From positions 1 to 46,919 of the IMG/VR virus record IMGVR_UViG_3300036846_000438: 46,919 nt of DNA; one strand, given 5' to 3'. The notes under the pieces are model-generated. The model was not told the DNA's origin, did not search any database, and saw only the letters and a list, made by a program, of their open reading frames with translations. This document shows, in pieces, positions 29,821 through 39,345 of the stretch. Numbering within the stretch: position 1 is the first letter of the stretch; each line of letters begins with the position of its first letter. The DNA comes from a virus. Made by a program: the position numbers and the translations under genes.

Positions 29821-31905
29821 ATGGCAATAGCAGATAATGACCCACAAACCCTGCCACCCCCAAGGAGCGAGGATGACAAGAAGCTGTACGGATGGGCTAT
29901 GGCCCTCTACAAAGAAGGCTTGGGCCGTCGGCGTCACTGGGAGGGGATATGGTGGGAGTCAATCGCAGTCTACATGGGAGATCTGTGGGTTGAGTGGGAT
30001 ATTCACAAAAGACGGCTTGTTGAACCTGTCAGACGGCCTGACCATAGGGTCAGGGTTCCGATCAACCTCGCCCAGCCGGTCGTCAGGACTGAACTTGCGA
30101 AACTGACCAAGAACCGGCCGATCATCGACGTTCTAGCCCGTTCGTCCGACCAGAGTGACTTGAACTCAGCGAAGGTCGGCGATAAGGTCATGAACAACTA
30201 CGTGGAAAGTGCGTTCCACATGGCGCGCGTGCGACGGCGTATGTTGGTCTGGGCGCTTACGTGCGGGATCGGTGGCATCATCGTCGACTACGACAAAACG
30301 AAGCTGGGCGAGATAGAGGTTCTGTGCGACCAAGGGGGCAACCCCATCTTCGACCCCCAGGTGATCGAGGCTTACAAGCAGCAACTGGACTCAGATGGTG
30401 TCAAGCCCAACTACAAGAGAATCCCCCAGGGGGAACTCATCATCAAGCAGGTGTCCCCGTTTCAGATCATATGGGACTTCAGTCAAATGTTCATCGAGGA
30501 CGCTGGGTGGTGCATCTACACTGACACCTACGACATCGATGAAGTCTACCGCCGATGGGGCGTCCATGTGAGCCCTGACCCCCATGCCATCCCGGGTATC
30601 ATCGAGCAGCGGCTGATGGGTAGGTTTGACTACACCGGCAAGCTGGCGACACGCCCTGTCCACGTGCAGAAGCTGTCGGAGATACATCAAATGTGGATCA
30701 AGCCGGGGCACCCGAAGTTCCCCGACGGCCTGTGTCTAGTCTTCAACAAAGATGGCATCCTAGACAAGACGGCGTTCGAGTACAGTCACGGTGAGCTCCC
30801 AGTTCACATGATGGGTCACGTTCCGTTCCCTATGGGCCCGTACGCTATGTCTGTGATCCCCCAGATCAAGGGCGCTGTGCTCGAGCTGTCCAAGACTGAG
30901 TCGCAGATGATGGAGAACAGGAATCTCATGGCGAACCCCCCGTGGCTGATTCCGAAGCAGCTTCAAATCACCAAAGAGATCCAAAACAAGCCCGGTGCTC
31001 GCATCGAGTTCAACTACATGCCGAATGTCCCTGAGCCCAAGCCCATCGAGATGCCAGAGATGCCGAAGTATGTGAGTGATCTCATCACCATTCTGAAGGA
31101 ACACATTCTCGAGATCGGGGGGCAGGGTGAGACGTCTCAGGGGCGCGTGCCCCCCGGCGCCAGGTCTGGTGTCGCTATCGCCTACCTGCAGGAGGAGGAT
31201 GACACCAGGCTTGGCGTCACAGTACAAGAGTTCGAGGAAACGATGGAGGGGGTGGCTAATCACATTCTCAAGGTCATCGCTGAGAAGTACACGACGCCGA
31301 GGGTAGTTCGTATTTACAAGAAGCACTCAGACGACGAGGTGTTTGACTTCTTCGGCTCAATGCTCGATGGGTGTGCAGCGGTGAACGTTCAGGCGGGGTC
31401 GGCACTACCGAGATCTAAGGCTGCCAAGCAGCAATACATCTTGGACTTGTGGGATCGTAAACTAGAGCAAGACCCACGCAAGGTAAGGCAGATGCTCGAG
31501 CTATCTGAGGGCGAGCCCGACGAGTGGGAGATTGACCTCGACCAGGCGGAACGTGAGAACCATATGCTGCAAAATGGTCAAGATCCTGGTGTCAAAGAGT
31601 GGTACAACCACCCAGCCCATCACTACGTCCACCGCAACTATATGAAAAGCGCTGACTACACTGCCCTGTCTCAGGACATCCAGGAGCTCTTCGAGCAGCA
31701 CGACGAAGAGCATACCTACTACGAGCAGATGCAGATGCAGGCAGCGTCGCAACCAGCACAGCCCCAACAGGGCCAAAACGGCTCCGCACCGCAGGGCTCT
31801 AGCGTTCCCTCTAACGCTAACGGGCAGAACGTTCCTCAGGGGCCACCGAGCCAATTCACATCAGCTACATCGCCGAGAAGCCTCCTTGAGGCTCAGCCCC
31901 AGTAG
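29821..31905 (+). CDS. Portal protein (podovirus size), 694 aa
   Basis: Length, position and content fit the large portal of podoviruses: an N-terminal domain with RRRMLVWALTCGIGGIIVDYDKT near 138-160, a core with ELSKTESQMMENRNLMANP and a long helical C-terminus ending in Gln/Ser/Pro-rich residues. It would form the dodecameric DNA gate at one capsid vertex and bind the terminase and the adaptor at 36156. Downstream stop abuts the 31.9 kb promoter. Confidence 0.75.
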   Translation: MAIADNDPQTLPPPRSEDDKKLYGWAMALYKEGLGRRRHWEGIWWESIAVYMGDLWVEWDIHKRRLVEPVRRPDHRVRVPINLAQPVVRTELAKLTKNRPIIDVLARSSDQSDLNSAKVGDKVMNNYVESAFHMARVRRRMLVWALTCGIGGIIVDYDKTKLGEIEVLCDQGGNPIFDPQVIEAYKQQLDSDGVKPNYKRIPQGELIIKQVSPFQIIWDFSQMFIEDAGWCIYTDTYDIDEVYRRWGVHVSPDPHAIPGIIEQRLMGRFDYTGKLATRPVHVQKLSEIHQMWIKPGHPKFPDGLCLVFNKDGILDKTAFEYSHGELPVHMMGHVPFPMGPYAMSVIPQIKGAVLELSKTESQMMENRNLMANPPWLIPKQLQITKEIQNKPGARIEFNYMPNVPEPKPIEMPEMPKYVSDLITILKEHILEIGGQGETSQGRVPPGARSGVAIAYLQEEDDTRLGVTVQEFEETMEGVANHILKVIAEKYTTPRVVRIYKKHSDDEVFDFFGSMLDGCAAVNVQAGSALPRSKAAKQQYILDLWDRKLEQDPRKVRQMLELSEGEPDEWEIDLDQAERENHMLQNGQDPGVKEWYNHPAHHYVHRNYMKSADYTALSQDIQELFEQHDEEHTYYEQMQMQAASQPAQPQQGQNGSAPQGSSVPSNANGQNVPQGPPSQFTSATSPRSLLEAQPQ

Positions 31906-31918
31906 CGTATAATCCCGC
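31886..31918 (+). promoter_or_regulatory. Late promoter TTGAGG-16-TATAAT (second 13-mer copy)
   Basis: TTGAGG (31886-31891), 16 bp, TATAAT (31908-31913). The 13-mer CGTATAATCCCGC at 31906-31918 is identical to that at 21992-22004. The next gene starts at 31940 behind GAGAAGGGA, so this transcript has a short leader. It boosts the scaffold and capsid genes. Confidence 0.75.
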
Positions 31919-31939
31919 CCAACTCGAGAAGGGATCCCA

Positions 31940-32485
31940 ATGCCGAAGAACAGAGACACGGAAGAGACACACGAAGAGGAGGTGTCCGAGGAAGTGCCCA
32001 AGGAGGGCAATGATTTCCTCAAAGAGGAGGCTGTAGCGGCTGAAGCTCAGTCACCCGCGGAGCCGCAGGTCGTTCCCGAACAACGACCCCAGGCTTTCAT
32101 CTCCCCAACCGGCGGCGACTCCGAAGCCGGCAAGCGAGCCGCGAAGCTAAGCAAGGCGATGGGCAAGGAAGCATACGACCGTGCCAAGGTAGACCCGAAG
32201 CATCACGGAGGAGAGGGGCAACTCCCGCGTCTCTATCCCGGCCAACGGGTGCAGATCATTGGGGACCACCCCGAAGCGGGTCGTATGGCCTTCGTCCAAA
32301 CGCCGATATACGAGGATGCGATCAAGGAACTGATCGGCAACTCGGGCACCAGCGAAGCTCGCCTCGTTGAGGTCGATTCCTACGTCGTGAGAACTCGCGA
32401 CGGGCGCTCAGACTTGATGGTTGTACCCAGCGAGGATCTAAGGGTCCTTGAGGTCCATCAGGGGTGGGGGAGAGGCCAAATCTAA
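31940..32485 (+). CDS. Hypothetical head-cluster protein with acidic N-terminus, 181 aa
   Basis: Residues 1-50 are highly acidic (EETHEEEVSEEVPKEGN); the C-terminal 90 residues look like a small beta-barrel (LYPGQRVQIIGDHPEAGRMA, RSDLMVVPSEDLRVLE). First gene after the promoter. May assist assembly. Not recognised. Confidence 0.55.
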   Translation: MPKNRDTEETHEEEVSEEVPKEGNDFLKEEAVAAEAQSPAEPQVVPEQRPQAFISPTGGDSEAGKRAAKLSKAMGKEAYDRAKVDPKHHGGEGQLPRLYPGQRVQIIGDHPEAGRMAFVQTPIYEDAIKELIGNSGTSEARLVEVDSYVVRTRDGRSDLMVVPSEDLRVLEVHQGWGRGQI

Positions 32486-32979
32486 TGGGTCTCACTGCAC
32501 CGCCAGCTGGCGCAGACCCTACGGGTGGCATGGGTGGGGGTGGGGGCGACCCTACCCAGGGCGGCGGCGGGATGCCCGGCCCGGGTCAGAGCTCAGTACT
32601 GCTCCAGCAAGTTCAGAGCTTGTTGGCTCAGATCATGCAGAACGAGCCCGAGCCCGCTATTCAACGTGCGGTCGGCGCGATGCTGCAAATGACCAGTGAT
32701 CTGGGCAAAGTTTTGGGCCAGAACGATCAACAGGATATGACGAGTGGCCTAAATACTCCGGGGGGCGCGATGGCCCCTGGAGGTGGGATCGGGGGGCCTG
32801 ACCTGTCAGGCGGCACTCAGTCGTCTGAAGGTCCGGCCTCCTCCCCATCATTCGCCGGCGCACGGAAGGCAGCAATGGCGAACTTCGCAGAAAAGGGGCA
32901 CTTCTCAAAATCAGGGTCCAAGGGCGAACAGCTACAGACCGCTAAAACCAAGAACCGCACAAAGGGGGGTAAGAGCTAA
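32485..32979 (+). CDS. Gly-rich hypothetical head protein, 164 aa
   Basis: ATG 32485 overlaps the previous TAA (TAATG); a start at 32464 would overlap more. Gly-rich flanks (GGMGGGGGDPTQGGGG) surround a helical Gln-rich core (VLLQQVQSLLAQIMQNEPEP) and a basic tail. Not recognised. Confidence 0.5.
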   Translation: MGLTAPPAGADPTGGMGGGGGDPTQGGGGMPGPGQSSVLLQQVQSLLAQIMQNEPEPAIQRAVGAMLQMTSDLGKVLGQNDQQDMTSGLNTPGGAMAPGGGIGGPDLSGGTQSSEGPASSPSFAGARKAAMANFAEKGHFSKSGSKGEQLQTAKTKNRTKGGKS

Positions 32980-33005
32980 GGCCCACTGAGGCACAGCTCA
33001 CCGAC

Positions 33006-33905
33006 ATGGAAGCATCAGTTGCCGCACCAGCTCAAGGGACGCCACCCGCTGCTCAGCCGCCGGCCAGCGGCCAAGGGTCTAGCGGGCAAGGTCAGTCTAC
33101 AGGCTCCCAGCAGCAACAGGGCAGTTCCTTCAATTGGGGTCTATTCCCCAACGTCCCTGAAAATCAACGCGAGCTCCTACAACCTCACCTGACCAACGTG
33201 CTTGGCCATGTGACCCGTATGGAGCAGCAGTACGCGCCGTATAAAAGTCTCATGGATCAGGTCACTCCAGACCAAGTCCAGAACCTTCTCACGTTTCTGG
33301 GTAACTACTCAACGGACCCTGTGTCCACGTGGTTGGGACTGGCACAGTCGCTTCAGGAGGAAGGTCTGATCCAAAATCCTGAGTTCTCCGTCGATTCGAT
33401 ACAGGCACTCTTGAGTGCCCCAGGTCCTATGGACGGGGTGGAGATGGGAGACGTGCCGTCGTGGGCTCAGCAGATGATGACCGACCAGCAATCGGTCATG
33501 CAGTACATCAACCAGCAGCAGGAAGCTGAGAATCAGCGAGCTGCCGCTGATGAGTCCCGTCAGCAAGAAGCCCTTCTCACTGAGGCAAAGGGGACTATCA
33601 GGGAGAATTTGAAGGCATCGGGGATCCCAGACGATCTCGTATCCGATGAGCAGATAGTAGCCGCACTAATCGTCCACAAGGGCGATATTTCCACTGCGGC
33701 TCAGAGTTTCACTGGTCTGAGGGACGGGTTTCTAAAGGACTTCACGACTAATAACTCAAACGGCAGCCGTGCGCCGACAGTCAGAGGAGAAATGCCTCAG
33801 GCGCCTAAGCAAGGGCTAAACCCCCGTAGGGGCGATCCCTTCCGCGAAGCGACTGTAGGTGCTCAGCAGTTCCTCGCTCAAAGCGCCGCGGCTGAAGGCA
33901 GCTGA
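33006..33905 (+). CDS. Putative scaffolding protein, 299 aa
   Basis: Disordered Gln/Ser/Pro/Gly N-terminus (1-45), then a helical, acidic and Gln-rich body (SLQEEGLIQ, QQEAENQRAAADESRQQEAL), immediately upstream of the capsid gene. That combination is typical of podoviral scaffolds that shape the procapsid and leave or are degraded. It carries a CCCTGTGTCC site at 33317. Confidence 0.65.
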   Translation: MEASVAAPAQGTPPAAQPPASGQGSSGQGQSTGSQQQQGSSFNWGLFPNVPENQRELLQPHLTNVLGHVTRMEQQYAPYKSLMDQVTPDQVQNLLTFLGNYSTDPVSTWLGLAQSLQEEGLIQNPEFSVDSIQALLSAPGPMDGVEMGDVPSWAQQMMTDQQSVMQYINQQQEAENQRAAADESRQQEALLTEAKGTIRENLKASGIPDDLVSDEQIVAALIVHKGDISTAAQSFTGLRDGFLKDFTTNNSNGSRAPTVRGEMPQAPKQGLNPRRGDPFREATVGAQQFLAQSAAAEGS

Positions 33906-33917
33906 TAAGGAGTCTCA

Positions 33918-35246
33918 GTGGCGCAGACTACTGCGAACGCCGACGCTATTCTCAAGGAGTACTACCTGACTCCAATCAGGGAGCAGCTCAACCAGCGTTG
34001 CGTTCTCATGTTCGCTGCCGACGACAACGAGGACTCAGGTGGAGTCCCGTCCTCGTCGGGAGCAGAAGGGTCTGGCCAGAAATACGATTGGCGCGGCTTC
34101 ACTCGCGAGAGTGAGGGCGTGCAATTCGCTGGCCGCGAGTGGGTACTACCCGCTCACATGGCCCGCAACGAGGGGCTGGGAGCCATCGTCGAAGGTGGCC
34201 CCCTCCCCACCGCGGGTCAGCAGGGATGGACCGACCTCAAGGACAGGTTGCATCACAACCTCGGGTCGATTCGACTGTCTCGCTATGCAATCAAGCTAAG
34301 CGAGCGTCAGCCCGGCGTCTTCCTCCGTCTGTTGGAGGCCGAGACAAAGGGTATGGTCATGGACATTCGCAAGGATGTCAACAGGCAGGGGTTCTCTTCG
34401 CAGTCGGGAGCCCTCGCCGCGGTCACAGCTGACGGAGCGAATAGTGTCACCGTCGACTCAGTCCAGTACCTCCGGGTCAATATGGTCCTTGACCTGGTGG
34501 ACTTCATCGGGGTGCCGGGTACCATCCTCGCGGCAGCCCGGATCATCACCGCGATCAACCCCTCGACTAAGGTCGTGACGTACTCCGGTGCAGACGTCAC
34601 TGCCACTACAAACCACCGCTTCGTCCGAACCGGTTCTTACGGGAACGAGATCAATGGGTTGGGCAACATGATCACCAACACGGCTGGACCGGGTCCCACC
34701 TACAACGTGCTGCATGGCGTAGATGGCTCGGCGGCGGCGAACTCGTGGTGGAACTCAGCGGTCTTCGATGGCGGGGGTAACCCGTTCTCAGAAGATCAGG
34801 GCCAGCAAGTGGTCGACCGTGTCGGGGCTTCGGGTCAGGCAGAAGTCGAGCTGATCATTACGACCCGTGGTATCCGTCGCCGCTACGTCAACACCCTCAA
34901 GTCCCAGAAGAGGTTCAACGACTCTGACTCCGTCACACTGCGTGGCGGGTTCAAGGCCATCCTCTTCAACGAGATGCCGATGGTGTTCGACGACGACTGT
35001 CCGAAGGGGGCCATGTGGTTCCTCAATGCGGACGCGATGATGTGGGTCTACCTCGATGCCGGGCAAGACGGCAAGGGTGGATGGAACTGGGTGGACGACG
35101 ACGGGGCAATTCTCGCCCGTGCCGTCGACCGCACGGACAACTTCGACGCCTACCTGGCGGCGGACCACGACTTCGCAACGGTCGGACGTAACAGGTTGGG
35201 CAGGATCGTCAACCTTCAGGACGACGCTGCTTCAACCTGGTCGTAG
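33918..35246 (+). CDS. Major capsid protein (HK97-like fold expected), 442 aa
   Basis: Follows the scaffold and has the size of an HK97-type capsid subunit with some insertions. ILKEYYLTPIREQLN, an REWVLPAHMARNEG segment and the late LNADAMMWVYLDAGQ / GRIVNLQDD stretch fit such capsids. GTG 33918 lies behind AAGGAG. No delta domain is evident since the separate scaffold is encoded upstream. Confidence 0.78.
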   Translation: MAQTTANADAILKEYYLTPIREQLNQRCVLMFAADDNEDSGGVPSSSGAEGSGQKYDWRGFTRESEGVQFAGREWVLPAHMARNEGLGAIVEGGPLPTAGQQGWTDLKDRLHHNLGSIRLSRYAIKLSERQPGVFLRLLEAETKGMVMDIRKDVNRQGFSSQSGALAAVTADGANSVTVDSVQYLRVNMVLDLVDFIGVPGTILAAARIITAINPSTKVVTYSGADVTATTNHRFVRTGSYGNEINGLGNMITNTAGPGPTYNVLHGVDGSAAANSWWNSAVFDGGGNPFSEDQGQQVVDRVGASGQAEVELIITTRGIRRRYVNTLKSQKRFNDSDSVTLRGGFKAILFNEMPMVFDDDCPKGAMWFLNADAMMWVYLDAGQDGKGGWNWVDDDGAILARAVDRTDNFDAYLAADHDFATVGRNRLGRIVNLQDDAASTWS

Positions 35247-35254
35247 GAGGCGGC

Positions 35255-35584
35255 ATGACTGTTGTCGCCACGCCTGTAGTACTCCCGTCGGGTAACCGTC
35301 AGTCGGCTCTCGGAGATATATGGTCGATGTTTCTCAATCTGGCCTTCTCCGGTAGTTACGTGACAGGGGGAGATGCCCTCGACCCGACTTCGCTCTTCTC
35401 CAGCGGAGTGGGTAGTATCCTATCGGTAGACGTAGCGGGAGGTGCGGGTTACGGGTTCGAGTACAACCCTACGACCAAGGTACTCAAAGTATTCAGTGCT
35501 CCCGGCACTGAGTTGGCGGCTGGAGCATACCCTGCTGCCCTGACGGGCGATACCAACGTGGTCGCCCAAGTATTCGCAAAGTAG
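35255..35584 (+). CDS. Putative capsid decoration/minor head protein, 109 aa
   Basis: Beta-rich, with GSILSVDVAGGAGYGFEYNP and LAAGAYPAALTGDT. Directly after the capsid gene, where decoration proteins often lie. Similar in style to the 126-aa protein at 28287. Confidence 0.5.
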   Translation: MTVVATPVVLPSGNRQSALGDIWSMFLNLAFSGSYVTGGDALDPTSLFSSGVGSILSVDVAGGAGYGFEYNPTTKVLKVFSAPGTELAAGAYPAALTGDTNVVAQVFAK

Positions 35585-35590
35585 GCCGGT

Positions 35591-36064
35591 ATGAAACCAA
35601 AGCCCCGACAACTCTCCAAGCCTGGTCTGTCCATCGTGGATGCCAACAAGGGTAGACTCATCACCTATCAGGACGACGTCCTAGACATCAAGCGACGGAT
35701 AGAGCGAGAGTGGCCGGGGCAGGTTTCTGTGTTCTTCGACGAAGATCCTAGCCAGGAGTGCTGGGTAATCGTAGAACACTGCAAGGATGGCACTGACTCA
35801 GTGATGTTCACTACGAAGTTTCTTAGCCAAGCCACGATCGACCGCATCAAGCGGGCTGACCAGGCGAGCAGTTCGTATATAGACCCCAACAAGAGATACG
35901 AGGCAATGGATCGCGAGGAGGAACGAGAGAAAGATCGCTCTATGTCTGAGGCTGTCGGCGAAGCGGGGGAACGCCTGTTCTTGGCTCTTCGTAAGGACGG
36001 AGTCATTCACGCCCCGAGAGTGTACTTCTCCGACAGCGGGGTAAGATCGAGAGGTGTGACATGA
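35591..36064 (+). CDS. Hypothetical head/connector protein, 157 aa
   Basis: Beta-alpha N-terminal half (LITYQDDVLDIKRRIEREWP, QECWVIVEHCKD), then a charged helix (RYEAMDREEEREKDRSMSEA). Coupled to the 31-aa membrane peptide by ATGA. Not recognised. Confidence 0.5.
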   Translation: MKPKPRQLSKPGLSIVDANKGRLITYQDDVLDIKRRIEREWPGQVSVFFDEDPSQECWVIVEHCKDGTDSVMFTTKFLSQATIDRIKRADQASSSYIDPNKRYEAMDREEEREKDRSMSEAVGEAGERLFLALRKDGVIHAPRVYFSDSGVRSRGVT

Positions 36065-36156
36065 AAGTTGGGTCAATGGCAATCTCAATCGCTGATATAG
36101 CACTGCTCTGCATCGCGGTCGTAGTCGTGCTCGCCTACGCTAACGGCTGGGGCTAA
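36061..36156 (+). CDS. Small single-span membrane peptide, 31 aa
   Basis: MKVGSMAISIADIALLCIAV followed by VVVLAYANGWG: one transmembrane stretch. ATG 36061 overlaps the previous stop (ATGA) and the TAA overlaps the next start (TAATG). Tight coupling on both sides argues it is translated. Confidence 0.55.
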   Translation: MKVGSMAISIADIALLCIAVVVVLAYANGWG

Positions 36157-36818
36157 TGAACTTCCAGGACATGCAGAACGTTCTCATGCGGTACGGTTTC
36201 GACGAGACCGACCCCCTTGAGGAGTGGATCAACGCATCGCTGCATGAGATCGAGGGGTCCTTTGATTGGCCCTGGCTCTACGCCACCCCTGTGTCCTTGG
36301 TTGTTCCTGCTGGATCCAATACTCTCACGTTGCCTGCTGACTTTTCCAAGATCCACTCCCTCAAAGACCTAGACCATCTCGCCAAAATCAAGTATTGGAA
36401 CAGGCACAAGTTCACGCGCAACATTCAGGATGAGACGGACACAGGGCTCCTGGAGGTATACACGCTGATCGGCACTAATCATCTTCAAGTATGGCGGGTG
36501 CCGATCACAGACACCAACGTCATGCTCATCTACCAAGCCCTAACGTCTGATCTCGTCAATCCCGTAGACGTGCCCACTACAACCGGCAACGTGTGGCCCA
36601 CTATGCTGCACTATCCCATCGTTATGCGCGCGGCATCCTATGCGCTGCAAGCTGAGAACGAGGAGGATAGGGCCAAAACTGCTCAAGACGAGTTCGAGAA
36701 GGCTCTGATTCGCTGCATGGGCAGGTTCGGTGAAGATCAGCTCGACGAGCCCGATACGGTGGAGGATGCGCAGGGTTACGGCAGTGACATGCCCCTCCGA
36801 GGGGTAGCTGGTTGGTAA
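36156..36818 (+). CDS. Tail adaptor (T7 gp11 / P22 gp4-like), 220 aa
   Basis: LEEWINASLHEIEGSFDWPWL at about 21-41 and FSKIHSLKDLDHLAKIKYWN around 63-82 follow the helical adaptor layout seen in podoviruses (W-I-N-x-A...W-P-W). It forms the ring linking portal and nozzle. Contains two opposed GGACACAGGG copies (36287 and 36437). Confidence 0.7.
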   Translation: MNFQDMQNVLMRYGFDETDPLEEWINASLHEIEGSFDWPWLYATPVSLVVPAGSNTLTLPADFSKIHSLKDLDHLAKIKYWNRHKFTRNIQDETDTGLLEVYTLIGTNHLQVWRVPITDTNVMLIYQALTSDLVNPVDVPTTTGNVWPTMLHYPIVMRAASYALQAENEEDRAKTAQDEFEKALIRCMGRFGEDQLDEPDTVEDAQGYGSDMPLRGVAGW

Positions 36819-37867
36819 TGGCTACTCTGGGCGCACCCACACTCGCTCGGCCCCCTGTAAAGCAACCTACCAGCTTTGCTAGGCCCCCGGCTGCTCGTAT
36901 TAGCCCTACTGGGGGCGTCAGCCCTGCTGCTGTCACGGGGCAACTTCAGGGCAAGCTACCCGCACCGGGATCCCCGAGAATCAATCCAGGCGGTGCGGTA
37001 CAAGGGCTCAGACCTGCAGCGAGACCTCCAGCTCGGCCCGTGACCCCCAGACCTGTGGCCCCTAAGCCTGTAGTCCCTAAGCCGGTAGCAGTTGCCCCTA
37101 AGCCCCCCGCGCCTGCTCCAGCACCCGTGCCTTACAACATAGGTCTCGTCCCCGCTGACGAGCAAGCGAAGGCAGCAGCTACGACTACGTATGGGCTAGA
37201 TGCTTCTACCGCCCTTAGGTCATTGCAGAACCAGGCGATGACATACGGTGACCCATCGGTTATGGCGGGGCTCGGGCTAGGCACGACAGTCAACCCTAAC
37301 TCTACCCTCGCGATGGCAGCGTTGAGAGCTCAAAACTCTCAGTTGGCTGCTACCAGCGCGAGGGAGCGCGCGGGCACTTTGTTTTCCAGCCTCGCTCTAC
37401 AGGACAGGCAGAACATCATGGATGCCCAGCAACGAGCCCAGTTGGGGGGATGGAACACATACCAGAACGCGCTGGGCAACTTCAACTTGGCTATGACGAG
37501 GGCTCAGGCCGCCCAGCAGCAAGCCATCGACAACGCTAATCTCGACGAGCGACAGAACGCCCTGAACCAGCTGCCTACTGCTAACACCGCGGCAGGGGGC
37601 TTCCAGACAGGCACCACTAACATCCGATCTAGGGTGCCCGCCCCGTCTCCAAAAGCGCCAGCGAAGGCAAAGACTCCAACGCTCAAGGGACCCCAGGTGC
37701 CTAAGACTAAGGGTAAGCTCCCGAGCGTCGGCAGCAAGAAGGCCCCTGTGTCCAATAAACCGACAAAGCCAAGTACGGTCAAGAAAGTAACAGCGAAGAA
37801 GCCCACGACTAAGAAATCCACCACCACAGTGCCACCTAGGCTGATAAAGGCAGCGGCGACTAAATAA
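36818..37867 (+). CDS. Internal virion/ejection candidate, Pro/Lys-rich, 349 aa
   Basis: ATG 36818 overlaps the adaptor stop (TAATG). Ala/Pro/Lys-rich ends flank a Gln/Ala-rich helical centre (about 130-250, LQDRQNIMDAQQRAQLGGW). The basic C-terminus (KKPTTKKSTTT) may bind DNA. The size, composition and position between adaptor and lysozyme resemble ejected internal core proteins. Confidence 0.55.
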   Translation: MATLGAPTLARPPVKQPTSFARPPAARISPTGGVSPAAVTGQLQGKLPAPGSPRINPGGAVQGLRPAARPPARPVTPRPVAPKPVVPKPVAVAPKPPAPAPAPVPYNIGLVPADEQAKAAATTTYGLDASTALRSLQNQAMTYGDPSVMAGLGLGTTVNPNSTLAMAALRAQNSQLAATSARERAGTLFSSLALQDRQNIMDAQQRAQLGGWNTYQNALGNFNLAMTRAQAAQQQAIDNANLDERQNALNQLPTANTAAGGFQTGTTNIRSRVPAPSPKAPAKAKTPTLKGPQVPKTKGKLPSVGSKKAPVSNKPTKPSTVKKVTAKKPTTKKSTTTVPPRLIKAAATK

Positions 37868-39345
37868 TGGCAGCTCTAACCCCCGCACTTCCCAGAGCCA
37901 AGCAGATCCAGGCTCCCACCTCGAAGGTATCGGGTATGAAGGTGGTAGGGACTCCGCTACCGATCAACAAGCAGGGGGTGAAGCCAGGAGCTAAGCCGGT
38001 TGCAGCCGCTAAGCCCCTAGCCAGGGCTCCCGTCAAGGCCGCCCCTAAAGCCCCCCCGCCTGTCAATCCCCTCACCTCTACTTTCGGGCTCAACACAACC
38101 AGTAAGGCAGCGTTCAATCCTCTTGCAGCTGGACCCACAACCCTGGGCTCGTTCAATCAATCAGTATTGAATGCTGCCAAGCCGCAATACCTACCGCAAC
38201 TCCAAGACATACAGGGTCAGACAGCTGCTGAGAACACAGCGAACGCTCAGCGCAGAAGCGCTATCGGGTCTATCTATAACCAGTACCAGCAACAGGCTAA
38301 GACGGCGTTCGGTCAGGTTCAAAAGTCGCTCAATGACATCATTGCCCAGAACAACGCGGGGCCAGGACAAGCTAACCTAGGCGCTGCACTTCAATCTGCT
38401 CAGGGCGGCCCTAACTCGCTCGCTCAGATGATGGGCATCACGGCTCCCGAGGGCGCAGCTGAAACGTTGCCTTACACGGGCGCGGCGCAGGCAGCTACTA
38501 CTGCTACTCAGGACGAGCTCAACAATCTCGCCAGTAGCTATCTAGCTGTCCCGTCAGAGCAATTGGGCAATGTGCCCCTCGAGCGCGCGACTGAGCTCAA
38601 TACAGAGAGTCTTCGTCACCAAGCAGCAGCTCAGGGGCTACGCACCCAGCAACAAGCCCTGGTCGATCAGATTCCCGGCATCATCGAGAAGGCAAGGGAG
38701 CAAATGGTATCTGACCTACAAAGCTCTCAGTCGCTCACATTCCAAGAGCAACTCGCCAAGCAGCAGTTCGGTCTTCAGTCACAGGCGCAGGCGTTCAATC
38801 AGACTCAGACGGCGAAGCAGTTCGCTGAGACTCAGAAGAATGACGCTGCTAACAGGGCGGCACAAGCAGCGACTACTGCTCAGAACGCCCAGACGATTGC
38901 TAACCAACAGCAGCAGATATCGTCTAATGCTGCTGACGCAACTGCTAAGGCTCAGGGTCAGGCTCAAGCGAACGCAATCAAGTACATCCAGAGTGTCCTG
39001 ACGCCGACTAAAGACCAACTCACGACGAAGACTGTGAAGAACCCCGTCACGGGCATCACTACCAAGCAACAGGTCATTGATCCTACTACATGGCATCCTG
39101 ACCTCGGCTCCGCACTGCGCGGCATGATGACGCTGTATGGCCTCAATCAGGATGAGGCCCTGAAGTTGATTGCAGCCGTAGGCGGTGGTACCTTCGTCTC
39201 CGGTGGCGGCGGTCAGACTATCGCCCAGTGGGCAGATACGTTCAAGCAGCGCGCGGCCAAGGCAGCAACGCCTACTAGCAGGACAGCTACTGGTGTCGGT
39301 GGCGCTCTCAAGAGCATAGGTACCTCCATTCCTAAGATCTTCTAA
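37867..39345 (+). CDS. Internal virion/ejection candidate, Gln/Ala-rich, 492 aa
   Basis: Long Gln/Ala helices (LAKQQFGLQSQAQAFNQTQ, AAQAATTAQNAQTIANQQQQ) follow a Pro/Lys-rich N-terminus. Coiled-coil, probably oligomeric, consistent with an internal core or ejection protein. TAATG start coupled to the preceding gene. Confidence 0.55.
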   Translation: MAALTPALPRAKQIQAPTSKVSGMKVVGTPLPINKQGVKPGAKPVAAAKPLARAPVKAAPKAPPPVNPLTSTFGLNTTSKAAFNPLAAGPTTLGSFNQSVLNAAKPQYLPQLQDIQGQTAAENTANAQRRSAIGSIYNQYQQQAKTAFGQVQKSLNDIIAQNNAGPGQANLGAALQSAQGGPNSLAQMMGITAPEGAAETLPYTGAAQAATTATQDELNNLASSYLAVPSEQLGNVPLERATELNTESLRHQAAAQGLRTQQQALVDQIPGIIEKAREQMVSDLQSSQSLTFQEQLAKQQFGLQSQAQAFNQTQTAKQFAETQKNDAANRAAQAATTAQNAQTIANQQQQISSNAADATAKAQGQAQANAIKYIQSVLTPTKDQLTTKTVKNPVTGITTKQQVIDPTTWHPDLGSALRGMMTLYGLNQDEALKLIAAVGGGTFVSGGGGQTIAQWADTFKQRAAKAATPTSRTATGVGGALKSIGTSIPKIF

